Source: Bacteroidaceae bacterium
Lineage (GTDB): Bacteria > Bacteroidota > Bacteroidia > Bacteroidales > Bacteroidaceae
DNA: 64,000 nt
NCBI GenBank assembly: GCA_017469525.1
Contig: JAFUGG010000020.1
Coordinates: 1-64,000 of the forward strand
Direction: 5' to 3'
The notes beneath the pieces were generated by a model. That model was given only the letters and a program-made list of their open reading frames with translations. It searched no databases and was not told the origin of the DNA. The first letter of the stretch is position 1, and every line of letters starts with the position of its first letter. The position numbers and the translations under genes are program-made. Shown here in pieces: positions 41,565-49,514 of the stretch.

Positions 41565-42368
41565 ATGAAGATAACTTTCCTCGGAACAGGCACGAGTATC
41601 GGAGTGCCACAAATCGGCTGCCAATGCGAAGTCTGCACCAGCAGCGACCCTCGCGACCGCCGTCTGCGTGCCTCTGCACTATTCGAGGAAGGTGACACAA
41701 GGCTCCTCGTGGATTGCGGGCCTGACTTTCGTGAGCAGATGCTCCGCATCAAGATGACGGGGCCGCTGAGTGCCGTCCTCATCACCCATGAGCATTACGA
41801 TCACGTTGGAGGTATTGACGACCTCCGCCCGTTTACCTTCGAGCACAATCTTCCCCTGTTTGCCGATGACTACACCTGCCGTCATCTGCGTCAAAGGCTA
41901 CCCTACTGCTTGGTCCGACACACTTATCCTGGCATCCCGAAGCTGGAACTGCACGAATTGAAGGAAGGCGACAAACTACAATTCGGTTCGCTTGAGGTGA
42001 CAGCCATTCGCGTCATGCACGGCGAGCTGCCTATCCTCGGATATAGAATTGGCGACGTAGCTTACCTGACGGATATGACCGAACTGTTCGACTCGTCACT
42101 TCCATTGCTCCGCGGCATCAAGTTGCTCATCATCGGAGCCCTTCGCCATACGCCCCACAAGACACACCAGACCGTCCAGCATGCAATGGAGTTCAGCCGA
42201 AGCCTGGGCAACATCCCAACCTACTTCATACACATGTCCCACCAGGTCGGCCTGCATGAAGTGGAGGAGCAAAAACTGCCCCAGGGCTTCCACTACGCCT
42301 ATGACGGGCTGGTCATCGAGGCATTGGATGGCAAGTTCACTCAAAAGAAGTTGCCAGTACTCTCGTGA
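41565..42368 (+). CDS. MBL-fold metallohydrolase (PhnP-like)
   Basis: 267 aa. Metal-binding motif LITHEHYDHVGGIDDL (HxHxDH), first strand MKITFLGTGTSIGVPQIGCQ, further ligands in VDCGPDF, RVMHGELPILG, YLTDMT and THQTVQHA. The Cys pair CQCEVC near residues 20-25 resembles the zinc site of PhnP-type cyclic phosphodiesterases. Substrate unknown. Its last codons (VLS*) lie in the first unit of a 22-bp array. Confidence 0.9.
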   Translation: MKITFLGTGTSIGVPQIGCQCEVCTSSDPRDRRLRASALFEEGDTRLLVDCGPDFREQMLRIKMTGPLSAVLITHEHYDHVGGIDDLRPFTFEHNLPLFADDYTCRHLRQRLPYCLVRHTYPGIPKLELHELKEGDKLQFGSLEVTAIRVMHGELPILGYRIGDVAYLTDMTELFDSSLPLLRGIKLLIIGALRHTPHKTHQTVQHAMEFSRSLGNIPTYFIHMSHQVGLHEVEEQKLPQGFHYAYDGLVIEALDGKFTQKKLPVLS

Positions 42369-42440
42369 GAGTACTGGAGTTTTCTCTGGAGAGTACTGGA
42401 GTTTTCTCGAGAGAGTACTGGGCTCCTCTCGCGAGAAAGA
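42353..42440. repeat. 22-bp-periodic array, four units with TCTCnnGAGA cores
   Basis: Four units in phase. GTACTGG recurs at 42371, 42393 and 42415. Each unit has a palindromic core that differs only at its centre: TCTCGTGAGA, TCTCTGGAGA, TCTCGAGAGA, TCTCGCGAGA. The first unit overlaps the last codons of the MBL gene. Lies between convergent genes. Confidence 0.85.
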
Positions 42441-42453
42441 TGAGATGCTGACT

Positions 42454-43050
42454 CTATTCTGGCACAGTGAAGTAAAGATAACCTGCAGCCCCTCCGCCTA
42501 TTGCACCGCTCGAAGGATTGATGTATCCGCCGTAGGAAGCGTTATCTACCACGTTTCCTGTCTCAATCGTAATGCCCTGACCGCTATAGTCATAACGTGC
42601 CACAAAACGAATGTAGTAGCGTTGACCTGCCTGGTTCGGAAGGGCATTCTTGTGTAGATGAAGGTGTCCGACGGGATCATCGGCGCCATCAATGTAGCCG
42701 TCATAATTGGTGCGTGTGTTATAGACAGAGTCCACATGAACTCTTACGTCGTCGTCCGGATCGTCGTTATTCTTGGTGTCGAGCGTGTCGTAACAGATTG
42801 TCCATGTGTATTCGGTGCGATTGATGAGATGGCCACGTTCTTTCTGGTGAGCCGTCACATGAATCGAATCGCCAGGGGTGAGCACCATATTCTTGGGATT
42901 ACCCGTAACATAATTCGGATAATCACCTGTCGTATAGGTAAATCCGAGCCATGTCGGACAGTAGGACGTATGGTCACTTTCAGAGCAGGAGAAGGCGACA
43001 AGAGCCAAGAGACCGCACATCAGGGTCAATTTCAAATTGGAGTTCTTCAT
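42454..43050 (-). CDS. Lipoprotein of unknown function
   Basis: 198 aa. Signal peptide with lipobox LVAFSC (Cys ~22). The mature part is beta-rich: GDSIHVTAHQKERGHLINRT, YTWTICYDTLD, a polar acidic loop NNDDPDDDVRVHVDS, QRYYIRFVARYDYSGQGITI, GYLYFTVPE. No family recognised. It overlaps the Maf gene by 4 nt as last gene of a minus-strand operon. Confidence 0.8.
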   Translation of the reverse strand: MKNSNLKLTLMCGLLALVAFSCSESDHTSYCPTWLGFTYTTGDYPNYVTGNPKNMVLTPGDSIHVTAHQKERGHLINRTEYTWTICYDTLDTKNNDDPDDDVRVHVDSVYNTRTNYDGYIDGADDPVGHLHLHKNALPNQAGQRYYIRFVARYDYSGQGITIETGNVVDNASYGGYINPSSGAIGGGAAGYLYFTVPE

Positions 43051-43622
43051 TTTGTATCTGGTAGGATGTTTAGTTTTTTCATTTCGGAATAGAGTCTCTG
43101 TACAGGAAGTCCCATCACATTGAAGTAGGAGCCCTCAATGCGCGTCACACCGATGTAGCCAATCCACTCCTGAATACCGTATGCACCGGCTTTGTCCAAG
43201 GGGCGATAATGCGTGACGTAATGGTCGATTTCCGCTTCCGAGAGTTGGGCAAAGGTGACTTGTGAAACAGAAGCAAACGAGTGTTGCATCTCGGTTGTGG
43301 AGAGTGTAACGCCCGTCACGACCTGATGCGTCTTGCCGGAAAGCTTCCTGAGCATCTGTTTTGCCTCAGCCTCATCAGCTGGTTTGCCAAGGACTTCGCC
43401 ATCGAGATATACGATGGTATCGGCTGTGATGAGCAGTTCATCGGGATTGAGAGTATATGCCGCTGCCTTCTTTCGACTGATATATTGAGGAATCTCCTCC
43501 ATCGAAAGCCCTTCCGGATAACTCTCGTCGAGACCTTTCAACGTGCGGACTTCAAACTCGAAGCCAAGGCCGGCAAGGAGTTCCTTGCGTCGAGGAGAAT
43601 TGCTTGCTAAAATTATCTTCAT
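43047..43622 (-). CDS. maf: Maf-family nucleotide pyrophosphatase
   Basis: 191 aa. MKIILASNSPRRKELLAGLG carries the SxRR motif; ITADTIVYLDGEVLGKP the catalytic TADT block; KTHQVVTGVTLS and DKAGAYGIQEWIG complete the pattern. Hydrolyses non-canonical or modified nucleoside triphosphates such as dTTP/UTP or m7GTP. Co-directional with KdsC upstream and a lipoprotein downstream. Confidence 0.96.
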   Translation of the reverse strand: MKIILASNSPRRKELLAGLGFEFEVRTLKGLDESYPEGLSMEEIPQYISRKKAAAYTLNPDELLITADTIVYLDGEVLGKPADEAEAKQMLRKLSGKTHQVVTGVTLSTTEMQHSFASVSQVTFAQLSEAEIDHYVTHYRPLDKAGAYGIQEWIGYIGVTRIEGSYFNVMGLPVQRLYSEMKKLNILPDTK

Positions 43623-43630
43623 CTTTTTTA

Positions 43631-43662
43631 GTCGTTTGGTCGTTTGGTAAATTGGTCGTTTG
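43631..43662. repeat. Octamer repeat between kdsC and maf (GTCGTTTG x4)
   Basis: Four 8-bp units, one diverged (GTAAATTG). A partly inverted counterpart (CCAAACCACTAATTTACC, 43701-43718) lies near the kdsC stop, so the intergenic RNA can fold back. Confidence 0.75.
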
Positions 43663-43717
43663 GGGAAATCTGTTACTTTTCTAAACCACTAAACGGCTAA
43701 TCTACCAAACCACTAAT

Positions 43718-44236
43718 TTACCAGCTGAAGGCCTTCTCGTCTGCCATCCACTTGCCCTGAGCTTTGAGGACTTGCTCTATCACATCGCGGACACAACCCC
43801 TGCCACCGTCCTTGTGACTGACATAGATGCTGATGTCTCGCACTTCCGGTGTAGCATCCCGGGGGCAGCAAGGCAGTCCGACCTGCTTCATCACCTCGTA
43901 ATCTGGAATATCATCCCCCATATAGAGCACCTCGTCGGCTGTCAGGTTGTACTTTTCGAGCAGCTGCCCGAGTTTCTCCGTCTTGACGGAACTACCTAGG
44001 AAGATGTCCTCGACGCCTATCTTCTCGTATCGCAAGCGGATGGACTCCTCATTACCTCCACTTATAATGGCAACATGCAGGCCGCTCATCGAAGCAAGCC
44101 GGATGGCATAACCATCTTTGGTATTGATGGAGCGGAGCAGTTCGCCCTGTGTATTCGTGAAGATTGTCTCCATGCTCAGCACGCCATCCACGTCAAAGAC
44201 GAGCGCCTTTATCTTCTTCAAATCGTAGTTGACCAT
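43718..44236 (-). CDS. kdsC: KDO-8-phosphate phosphatase-like HAD protein
   Basis: 172 aa HAD hydrolase without cap, type C0, like KdsC. Motif I ALVFDVDGVLS with both Asp, motif II IISGGN, the Lys region GSSVKTEKLG, and motif IV YMGDDIPDYEVM. It would remove phosphate from KDO-8-P in LPS core synthesis. The start ATG lies in a CAATGGTCAA block, the same heptamer type found in malQ. Confidence 0.93.
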   Translation of the reverse strand: MVNYDLKKIKALVFDVDGVLSMETIFTNTQGELLRSINTKDGYAIRLASMSGLHVAIISGGNEESIRLRYEKIGVEDIFLGSSVKTEKLGQLLEKYNLTADEVLYMGDDIPDYEVMKQVGLPCCPRDATPEVRDISIYVSHKDGGRGCVRDVIEQVLKAQGKWMADEKAFSW

Positions 44237-44249
44237 TGAAAACTATACA

Positions 44250-45002
44250 TTAATGGTTGGAAGTTCCCCTCTCTTTTAGGAGAGGGGTTAGGGGTGAGGC
44301 TTTGTGTATACTTTTGCTAATCAACTGATACAACTGCCTTTGCTCATCGTTCAGAAGTGACATCTGGTGCTCCATGACAGCCTCGTCCCACCGGACAGCC
44401 GGGCCTGTCTGGGCCTCGCTGGGCGTGAGTTCGTCCACTTTGTCTGCCGTCTCGTGGATGAGTGGCAGCATAGCCGAGAAGGGAATGTCATGCTCGGCAA
44501 GCAGGTCGGCAGTAATGCCGTAGAGCCTATTCACGAAGTTGCAGCAGAAGACGGCTGCCAGGTGAAGGTATTTCCTGCGCTGGCTGTCCATCTGCTCCGC
44601 CTTGCTTCCCATACTTTCGGCAAGCAATCGGAGCAATTCGAGGTCCTCTTCTCGTGAAGCTTCAATGTAAAATGGAACCTTCGAGGCAGGAATCTGGCGT
44701 TTCCTGGAGAGCGTCTGGAGGGGATAGAACACGCCTCGCCTCTTCGAGGAGAGCACATCCATCGGTACGCTTCCAGCCGTGTGGACCACAAGTCCCTCGA
44801 CATCCTTAAGTTCCTGACTGACAGAACTTATCGCCCTGTCACTGACTGCGATGATGTAGAGGTCGGCATCCCGAGGGATGGAACACGCTCTTTGACGTCC
44901 TCCGACATGCGTCAACTCAAATGGCAGCTTGATGTTAGCCTTCAAGAAGCTCGCCACGTTGCCCGCACCAATCAGTACTGTCCGATATGTACGCGCTCCC
45001 AT
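44250..45002 (-). CDS. Rossmann-like / DUF2520 protein
   Basis: 250 aa. N-terminal NAD(P)-binding fold (VLIGAGNVASFLKANI; LYIIAVSDRAISSVSQEL; GLVVHTAGSVPMDVL) and a C-terminal helical DUF2520 domain (YLHLAAVFCCNFVNRLYGIT, MLPLIHETADKV, LTPSEAQTGPAVRWD). Resembles the F420/ketopantoate reductase-like proteins usual near kdsC and maf in Bacteroidetes. The last 12 residues (SPLTPLLKERGT and following) come from a palindromic element, replacing whatever C-terminus existed before. Overlaps the nitroreductase gene by 31 nt. Confidence 0.88.
   Translation of the reverse strand: MGARTYRTVLIGAGNVASFLKANIKLPFELTHVGGRQRACSIPRDADLYIIAVSDRAISSVSQELKDVEGLVVHTAGSVPMDVLSSKRRGVFYPLQTLSRKRQIPASKVPFYIEASREEDLELLRLLAESMGSKAEQMDSQRRKYLHLAAVFCCNFVNRLYGITADLLAEHDIPFSAMLPLIHETADKVDELTPSEAQTGPAVRWDEAVMEHQMSLLNDEQRQLYQLISKSIHKASPLTPLLKERGTSNH
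44266..44300. repeat. G/C-run palindromic element at the DUF2520 C-terminus
   Basis: CCCCTCTC (44266-44273) pairs with GAGAGGGG (44280-44287), followed by TTAGGGGTGAGGC. This is the complete single-hairpin form, including the same GAGGC end seen in the malQ insert. The element is translated to within four codons of the stop. Confidence 0.78.
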
Positions 45003-45499
45003 TTCAGTCGGTCTTCGTTCTGCGGTTTGCGTTCCATTCCTTTGTGCCCCACAGTAATCATGCAGACGGCTCTCACTTCATCGGGGATGCCCAGCAGGGA
45101 CTTTACGATGCCTTCCGTGGGCTGACCTTCTGCATCCTGTCTGTCACGCAGCTGAATCCAGCATGCTCCAAGGCCGAGGTCCTCGGCTTGAAGCAGGATA
45201 TTCATGGCCGCAACTGAGGCATCTTCTATCCAGACATCGCTTATCCTGGGGTCGGCAAGCACCACGATAGCCAGAGGAGCGCCCGTAAGGAAGTCGCTTC
45301 CCACTGCCTTGCTCTGGCTCAGAGCCTGAAGCATCTGTTTGTCCTCCACGACGATGAACTCGTAGCTGTGCAGACCTTTGCTGCTGGGAGCCATGAGTCC
45401 GGCCCGAAGCAAAAGCTTCACATCGTCGCCACTCAAGAGTTCTTCTGTAAAGCTCCTGTGGCTGCGACGCAACTTGATTAGTTCACTGAATTTTTCCAT
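44972..45499 (-). CDS. Nitroreductase-family flavoprotein
   Basis: 175 aa. Start at the ATG at 45499 (MEKFSELIKL) below a TACCTTTGC box at 45520-45528. FMN-binding RRSHRSF N-terminus, GLMAPSSKGLHSYEFIVVED, DASVAAMNILLQAEDLGLGA and CWIQLRDR match small nitroreductases; RAVCMITVGHKGMERKPQNE is the usual end. Substrate unknown. First gene of the operon to maf. Confidence 0.92.
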   Translation of the reverse strand: MEKFSELIKLRRSHRSFTEELLSGDDVKLLLRAGLMAPSSKGLHSYEFIVVEDKQMLQALSQSKAVGSDFLTGAPLAIVVLADPRISDVWIEDASVAAMNILLQAEDLGLGACWIQLRDRQDAEGQPTEGIVKSLLGIPDEVRAVCMITVGHKGMERKPQNEDRLKWERVHIGQY

Positions 45500-45584
45500 C
45501 GTTTCTATCTTATCGTTTTGCAAAGGTACAACTTTTAGTTGAAGTTCTTACAATAAATCGACACTTTTAACGTTATTATATAAG

Positions 45585-47984
45585 ATGAAACGTTTCTTAA
45601 TGCTTCTTTTGCCTCTCTTTTGGGGCATCATGAACGTGTCTGCTCAAGAGGAAGAGCAGCAGGTCGATACCGCCAAGGTGCACCTGAAGGGAAGGGTTGT
45701 GGACGATAGCCAGGACCCTGTGTCTTTGTGTCAGGTGCGCATCGAGGGTCAGCCCTTCGGAACCGTCGCCTCGATTGACGGACAGTACAAGCTATCCTTC
45801 AATACTGCCGATAGCGTCGTGGTCGTTTACACCATGATGGGCTACGAGACGCGCAAACGTGTCCTGAAGAAACCCAAAGGCAATCTGACGCTCAACATCG
45901 TGATGCGTGAGAGCGGCAAAGAGATGCAAGAGGTGACTATTGCGGAAACACGCAGGCAGATGGGTTCGATGCAAGAACTGAACGCAAAGGACCTGAAGCG
46001 GATGCCCTCCACGAGCGGCAACGCCGTTGAGGAACTTGTGGCCACACAGGCTGGCGTCAGCACCCACAACGAACTGTCGAGCCAGTACAACGTCCGAGGT
46101 GGCTCGTTCGACGAGAACTGCGTCTATATCAATGGCGTAGAGATATACCGCCCCATGCTCATCAATAGCGGACAGCAAGAGGGACTTTCCGTCATCAACA
46201 GCGACATGGTGGAGAAGATTAACTTCTCGGCTGGCGGTTTCGAGGCAAAGTATGGCGACAAGATGTCCAGCGTGCTTGACATCACCTACGCCCATCCCGA
46301 AAAGCTCGAGGCCTCTGTTGCTGCCAGCCTGCTTGGCGCAAATGTTTATGTCGGCTATGGCAAAAAGAAGTTCTCCTTCTCCAACGGCCTGCGCTACAAG
46401 ACCAACCAATATATGCTGGGCAGTCTCGAGACGAAGGGCGAGTACAAGCCTAACTTCCTCGACTACCAGGCTTACCTCCGCTGGGCACCCACAAAGGATT
46501 GGGCATTCGACGCTATCGTCTATATCAATCGAAACAACTATAACTTCAAGCCTGCCGACCGCGAGACCAAGTTCGGAACACTGGAAGACGTGAAGAGCTT
46601 CAAGGTCTATTTCGACGGCAAGGAGGAAGACCAGTTCCAGACACTCTTCGGAACCATTCGTGCTGCTCGCATGCTGGGCAAAGGAGCCCTCAGCCTCACC
46701 ACATCGCTCTTCAGCAATCGTGAGAAAGAGACCTACGACATCCAGGGACAATACTGGTTGAACGAGACGAATGGCGACGAGCAGCTGGGAGTCGGTTCCT
46801 ATATGGAACATGCCCGCAACTTCCTCTACAGCTCCGTCCAAAGCATGAAGCTCGCCTACGACCTCAAGCTCGGCACCCATCAGATGCATGCCGGCATCGG
46901 CTGGAAGCACGAGAAGGTACGCGAGAACTCGAACGAATGGGAGTATCGCGACAGTAGCGGCTACAGTGTTCCACATACAGGAAACGAACTGCAGGTCATC
47001 TATAACATGCGAGCCAAAAACACCATCAACTCCAACCAGCTCGAGCTTTATGCCCAAGATACTTGGAGAAAGGAGAGCAGTCTGGGCATCCTCAGCCTCA
47101 ACTATGGCCTGCGCCTCAGCTATTGGAGCTGGAACAAGGAGTGGCTCGTCAGCCCTCGTGCCAGCATCGGCTTTGTACCGGCTGCCAACGACAACTTCAC
47201 CTTCCGACTCGCAATGGGACTTTACAACCAAAGGCCTTTCTATAAGGAACTGCGCGACACCGTCACCATCGATGGCAACACAACCGTACAACTCAACCCG
47301 AACATCAAGTCGCAGCGCTCGTTCCAAGTCGTCGCCGGCATGGAATATAAGTTCAAGATTGCACAGCGCCCCTTCAAGTTTACGACAGAAGTCTATTACA
47401 AGGCGCAATGGAAACTCAACCCGTACAACGTTGACAACCTGCAAATCGTCTATTACGGCAACAACCTCGCGACAGGCTACGTCGTTGGAGCCGACTTCAA
47501 ACTCTACGGAGAGTTCGTGCCGGGCACAGACTCCTGGATAAGCTTCGGCTTGATGAAGGCCGCCATGAAGCTGAACGGACAAACCATCCCGCAGCCCACC
47601 GACCAGCGCTACAACATCAACCTGTTCTTCAGCGACTACTTCCCCGGCACCACGCGATGGAAGATGAACCTCAAGGCAACCTTTGCCGACGGTCTGCCTT
47701 TCGGCCCGCCTCACACGGGATTGGAACGCAACGTCTTCCGTGCACCAGCCTACAAGCGTTTCGACATCGGCATGAACTACCGACTCATTAACAACGAGGA
47801 CCATCACCTGCGCCGCGGCAAGTACCTGCGCAACATCTGGCTCGGCCTCGACTGCTTCAACATCTTCGGCCTCGACAACGTCAGCAGCTACTACTGGATA
47901 ACGGACATTTCCAACCATCAGTATGCTGTGCCAAACTACCTGACAGGACGCATGATAAACGGCCGCATCTTGATTGAACTATAA
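45585..47984 (+). CDS. TonB-dependent outer membrane receptor
   Basis: 799 aa. Signal peptide MKRFLMLLLPLFWGIMNVSA, then a carboxypeptidase-like regulatory domain (VHLKGRVVDDSQDPVSLCQV ... GYETRKRVL, ~27-100), plug domain (LVATQAGVSTHNELSSQYNV, RGGSFDENCVYINGVEIYRP) and a ~22-strand barrel ending DISNHQYAVPNYLTGRMING. No SusD partner next to it, so likely not a Sus-type glycan system; the substrate is unknown. The 708-codon minus-strand ORF is a shadow. Confidence 0.93.
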   Translation: MKRFLMLLLPLFWGIMNVSAQEEEQQVDTAKVHLKGRVVDDSQDPVSLCQVRIEGQPFGTVASIDGQYKLSFNTADSVVVVYTMMGYETRKRVLKKPKGNLTLNIVMRESGKEMQEVTIAETRRQMGSMQELNAKDLKRMPSTSGNAVEELVATQAGVSTHNELSSQYNVRGGSFDENCVYINGVEIYRPMLINSGQQEGLSVINSDMVEKINFSAGGFEAKYGDKMSSVLDITYAHPEKLEASVAASLLGANVYVGYGKKKFSFSNGLRYKTNQYMLGSLETKGEYKPNFLDYQAYLRWAPTKDWAFDAIVYINRNNYNFKPADRETKFGTLEDVKSFKVYFDGKEEDQFQTLFGTIRAARMLGKGALSLTTSLFSNREKETYDIQGQYWLNETNGDEQLGVGSYMEHARNFLYSSVQSMKLAYDLKLGTHQMHAGIGWKHEKVRENSNEWEYRDSSGYSVPHTGNELQVIYNMRAKNTINSNQLELYAQDTWRKESSLGILSLNYGLRLSYWSWNKEWLVSPRASIGFVPAANDNFTFRLAMGLYNQRPFYKELRDTVTIDGNTTVQLNPNIKSQRSFQVVAGMEYKFKIAQRPFKFTTEVYYKAQWKLNPYNVDNLQIVYYGNNLATGYVVGADFKLYGEFVPGTDSWISFGLMKAAMKLNGQTIPQPTDQRYNINLFFSDYFPGTTRWKMNLKATFADGLPFGPPHTGLERNVFRAPAYKRFDIGMNYRLINNEDHHLRRGKYLRNIWLGLDCFNIFGLDNVSSYYWITDISNHQYAVPNYLTGRMINGRILIEL

Positions 47985-48000
47985 AAATAAGCCGCAATAC

Positions 48001-48033
48001 CTTGCATATCACAAAAAAAATGCATAACTTTGC
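48001..48033 (+). promoter_or_regulatory. Promoter of mce
   Basis: CTTG (48001-48004), 20 nt, TAACTTTGC (48025-48033); ATG at 48077. Confidence 0.55.
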
Positions 48034-48076
48034 AGTGTTTTTTCAATAACCTATAACAAATAAACAATAAAAAGAC

Positions 48077-48481
48077 ATGAAGATTTCACGCATTGAACAC
48101 CTGGGCATTGCCGTGCAGAGCATTGATGCAGTGTTGCCCTATTTCCAGGACGTGCTCGGCCTGGAGGTTTACAAGACAGAGGTAGTAGAGGATCAGAAGG
48201 TGAAGACAGCCTTCCTAAAGGTAGGCGAAGTGAAGCTCGAGCTTTTGGAGCCCACTTGCCCCGAGAGCACAGTACAGAAGTTCCTCGACAACGGCGGCCG
48301 TGGCGTTCACCACGTTGCCTTCAAAGTTGAAGACGGAGTAAGCGAAGCTCTCGCCATGTGCGACGAGAAGGGCATCCGCCTCATCGATAAGGCTCCCCGC
48401 AAGGGTGCCGACGGCCTCCACATCGCTTTCCTCCATCCGAAGAGCACCTGCGGCATTCTCACAGAACTATGCGAAGAATAA
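48077..48481 (+). CDS. mce: Methylmalonyl-CoA epimerase
   Basis: 134 aa VOC-fold enzyme. RIEHLGIAVQSIDAVLPYFQ with the metal His, FLKVGEVKLELLEPT, GRGVHHVAFKVED with His, and HIAFLHPKSTCGILTELCE with the Glu ligand. Interconverts the R and S forms in the propionate/succinate pathway of Bacteroidales. The mutase genes are not in the window. Confidence 0.96.
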   Translation: MKISRIEHLGIAVQSIDAVLPYFQDVLGLEVYKTEVVEDQKVKTAFLKVGEVKLELLEPTCPESTVQKFLDNGGRGVHHVAFKVEDGVSEALAMCDEKGIRLIDKAPRKGADGLHIAFLHPKSTCGILTELCEE

Positions 48482-48483
48482 AC

Positions 48484-49488
48484 ATGCTCCATAAGTTGGC
48501 CGGCATCATGATGCTGGCCTTCTTTTTCACTACGCAGTCCTATGCGCAAGCACTGACAGCCGAGAATCAAGTCATCAGCCTGCGACACATCATCGAGCAG
48601 ACGAGCGACATGCAGCAACGCAAGGCAGCCCTGCAACTCATGGCAAGCGCCGGAACCTACCAGGCACTGACCTTTGCCGCATCGTTGCTTGGCGACGAGC
48701 AGCTCGAGACGGCGAAGGCTGCGGCTGGATGCGTCCTGCAAATCCTCTCCACACATCCTGACTACAATGGCAAGGAGTCTCGCGAGATGCTCGCACGTGC
48801 CATTCCTCTTCTCGAGAAAAAGCAGAAGAAACAGGCAAAGGCTTGGCTCGACGCTGCCGACAAGAACGAGGAGGGCTTTGTTTGCCTCTTCAACGGAAAA
48901 GACCTGGAAGGCTGGAAAGGCCTTGTTGAGAACCCCATTTCCCGCGCCAAGATGAGCGTTGATGAGCTCGCCAAGGCACAGCAGAAGGCCGACGAGCTGA
49001 TGCGTCGCGACTGGATTGTAGAGAACGGCGACCTGCTTTACATTGGCCACGGATGGGACAACATCTGCACGGTGAAGCAGTACGGAGACTTTGAACTCCT
49101 CGTCGATTGGCGTCTCGACCCCAATGGCAAGGAGCCTGATGCAGGTGTCTATCTGCGTGGTGCGCCACAAGTTCAGATATGGGACATCCGCCGTACAGAC
49201 GTTGGAGCACAGGTCGGCTCTGGCGGTCTCTACAACAACCAGAAGAACCCCTCGACGCCGACAAGTGTTGAGGACAACAAGCTGGGCGAATGGAACACCT
49301 TCCGCATCATCATGAAAGGCGAGAAGGTGACGGTCTGGCTCAATGGCACAAAGGTTGTGGACGACGTTGTCCTCGAGAACTACTGGGACCGCAAGCAGCC
49401 TATCTTCCCGCGCGAGCAGATTGAGATGCAGGCTCATGGCAGTCGCTGCTACTTCAGAAACATCTACGTCAGGGAAATTAAGAACTAA
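48484..49488 (+). CDS. DUF1080 / 3-keto-disaccharide hydrolase-like protein
   Basis: 334 aa from the ATG at 48484, two bases after the mce stop, which gives a clean signal peptide (MLHKLAGIMMLAFFFTTQSY, AQA); an ATG five codons earlier overlaps mce. Residues ~30-130 are helical (HEAT-like), followed by a concanavalin-like DUF1080 domain: GFVCLFNGKDLEGWKGL, GDFELLVDWRLDPNGKEPDA, GVYLRGAPQVQIWD, EWNTFRIIMKGEKVTVWLNG, QIEMQAHGSRCYFRNIYV. Likely acts on carbohydrate. Its stop codon lies in a heptamer repeat shared with the fmt start. Confidence 0.88.
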   Translation: MLHKLAGIMMLAFFFTTQSYAQALTAENQVISLRHIIEQTSDMQQRKAALQLMASAGTYQALTFAASLLGDEQLETAKAAAGCVLQILSTHPDYNGKESREMLARAIPLLEKKQKKQAKAWLDAADKNEEGFVCLFNGKDLEGWKGLVENPISRAKMSVDELAKAQQKADELMRRDWIVENGDLLYIGHGWDNICTVKQYGDFELLVDWRLDPNGKEPDAGVYLRGAPQVQIWDIRRTDVGAQVGSGGLYNNQKNPSTPTSVEDNKLGEWNTFRIIMKGEKVTVWLNGTKVVDDVVLENYWDRKQPIFPREQIEMQAHGSRCYFRNIYVREIKN

Positions 49489-49514
49489 GAATTAAGAATT
49501 AAGAGTGAAGAATG
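49480..49514. repeat. Heptamer repeat joining DUF1080 stop and fmt start
   Basis: Five 7-bp units: AAGAACT, AAGAATT, AAGAATT, AAGAGTG, AAGAATG. The DUF1080 stop (49486-49488) and the only usable fmt start (GTG, 49505) are both in it. Confidence 0.88.

Noticed and set aside
45792..47918. 708-codon minus-strand ORF
   Set aside because: Antisense to the TonB-dependent receptor gene, low-complexity Val/Glu/Asp-rich composition typical of shadow frames.
45585..47984. SusC/SusD polysaccharide utilisation locus
   Set aside because: No SusD-like gene or glycan-degrading partner is adjacent; neighbours are an epimerase and a nitroreductase operon.
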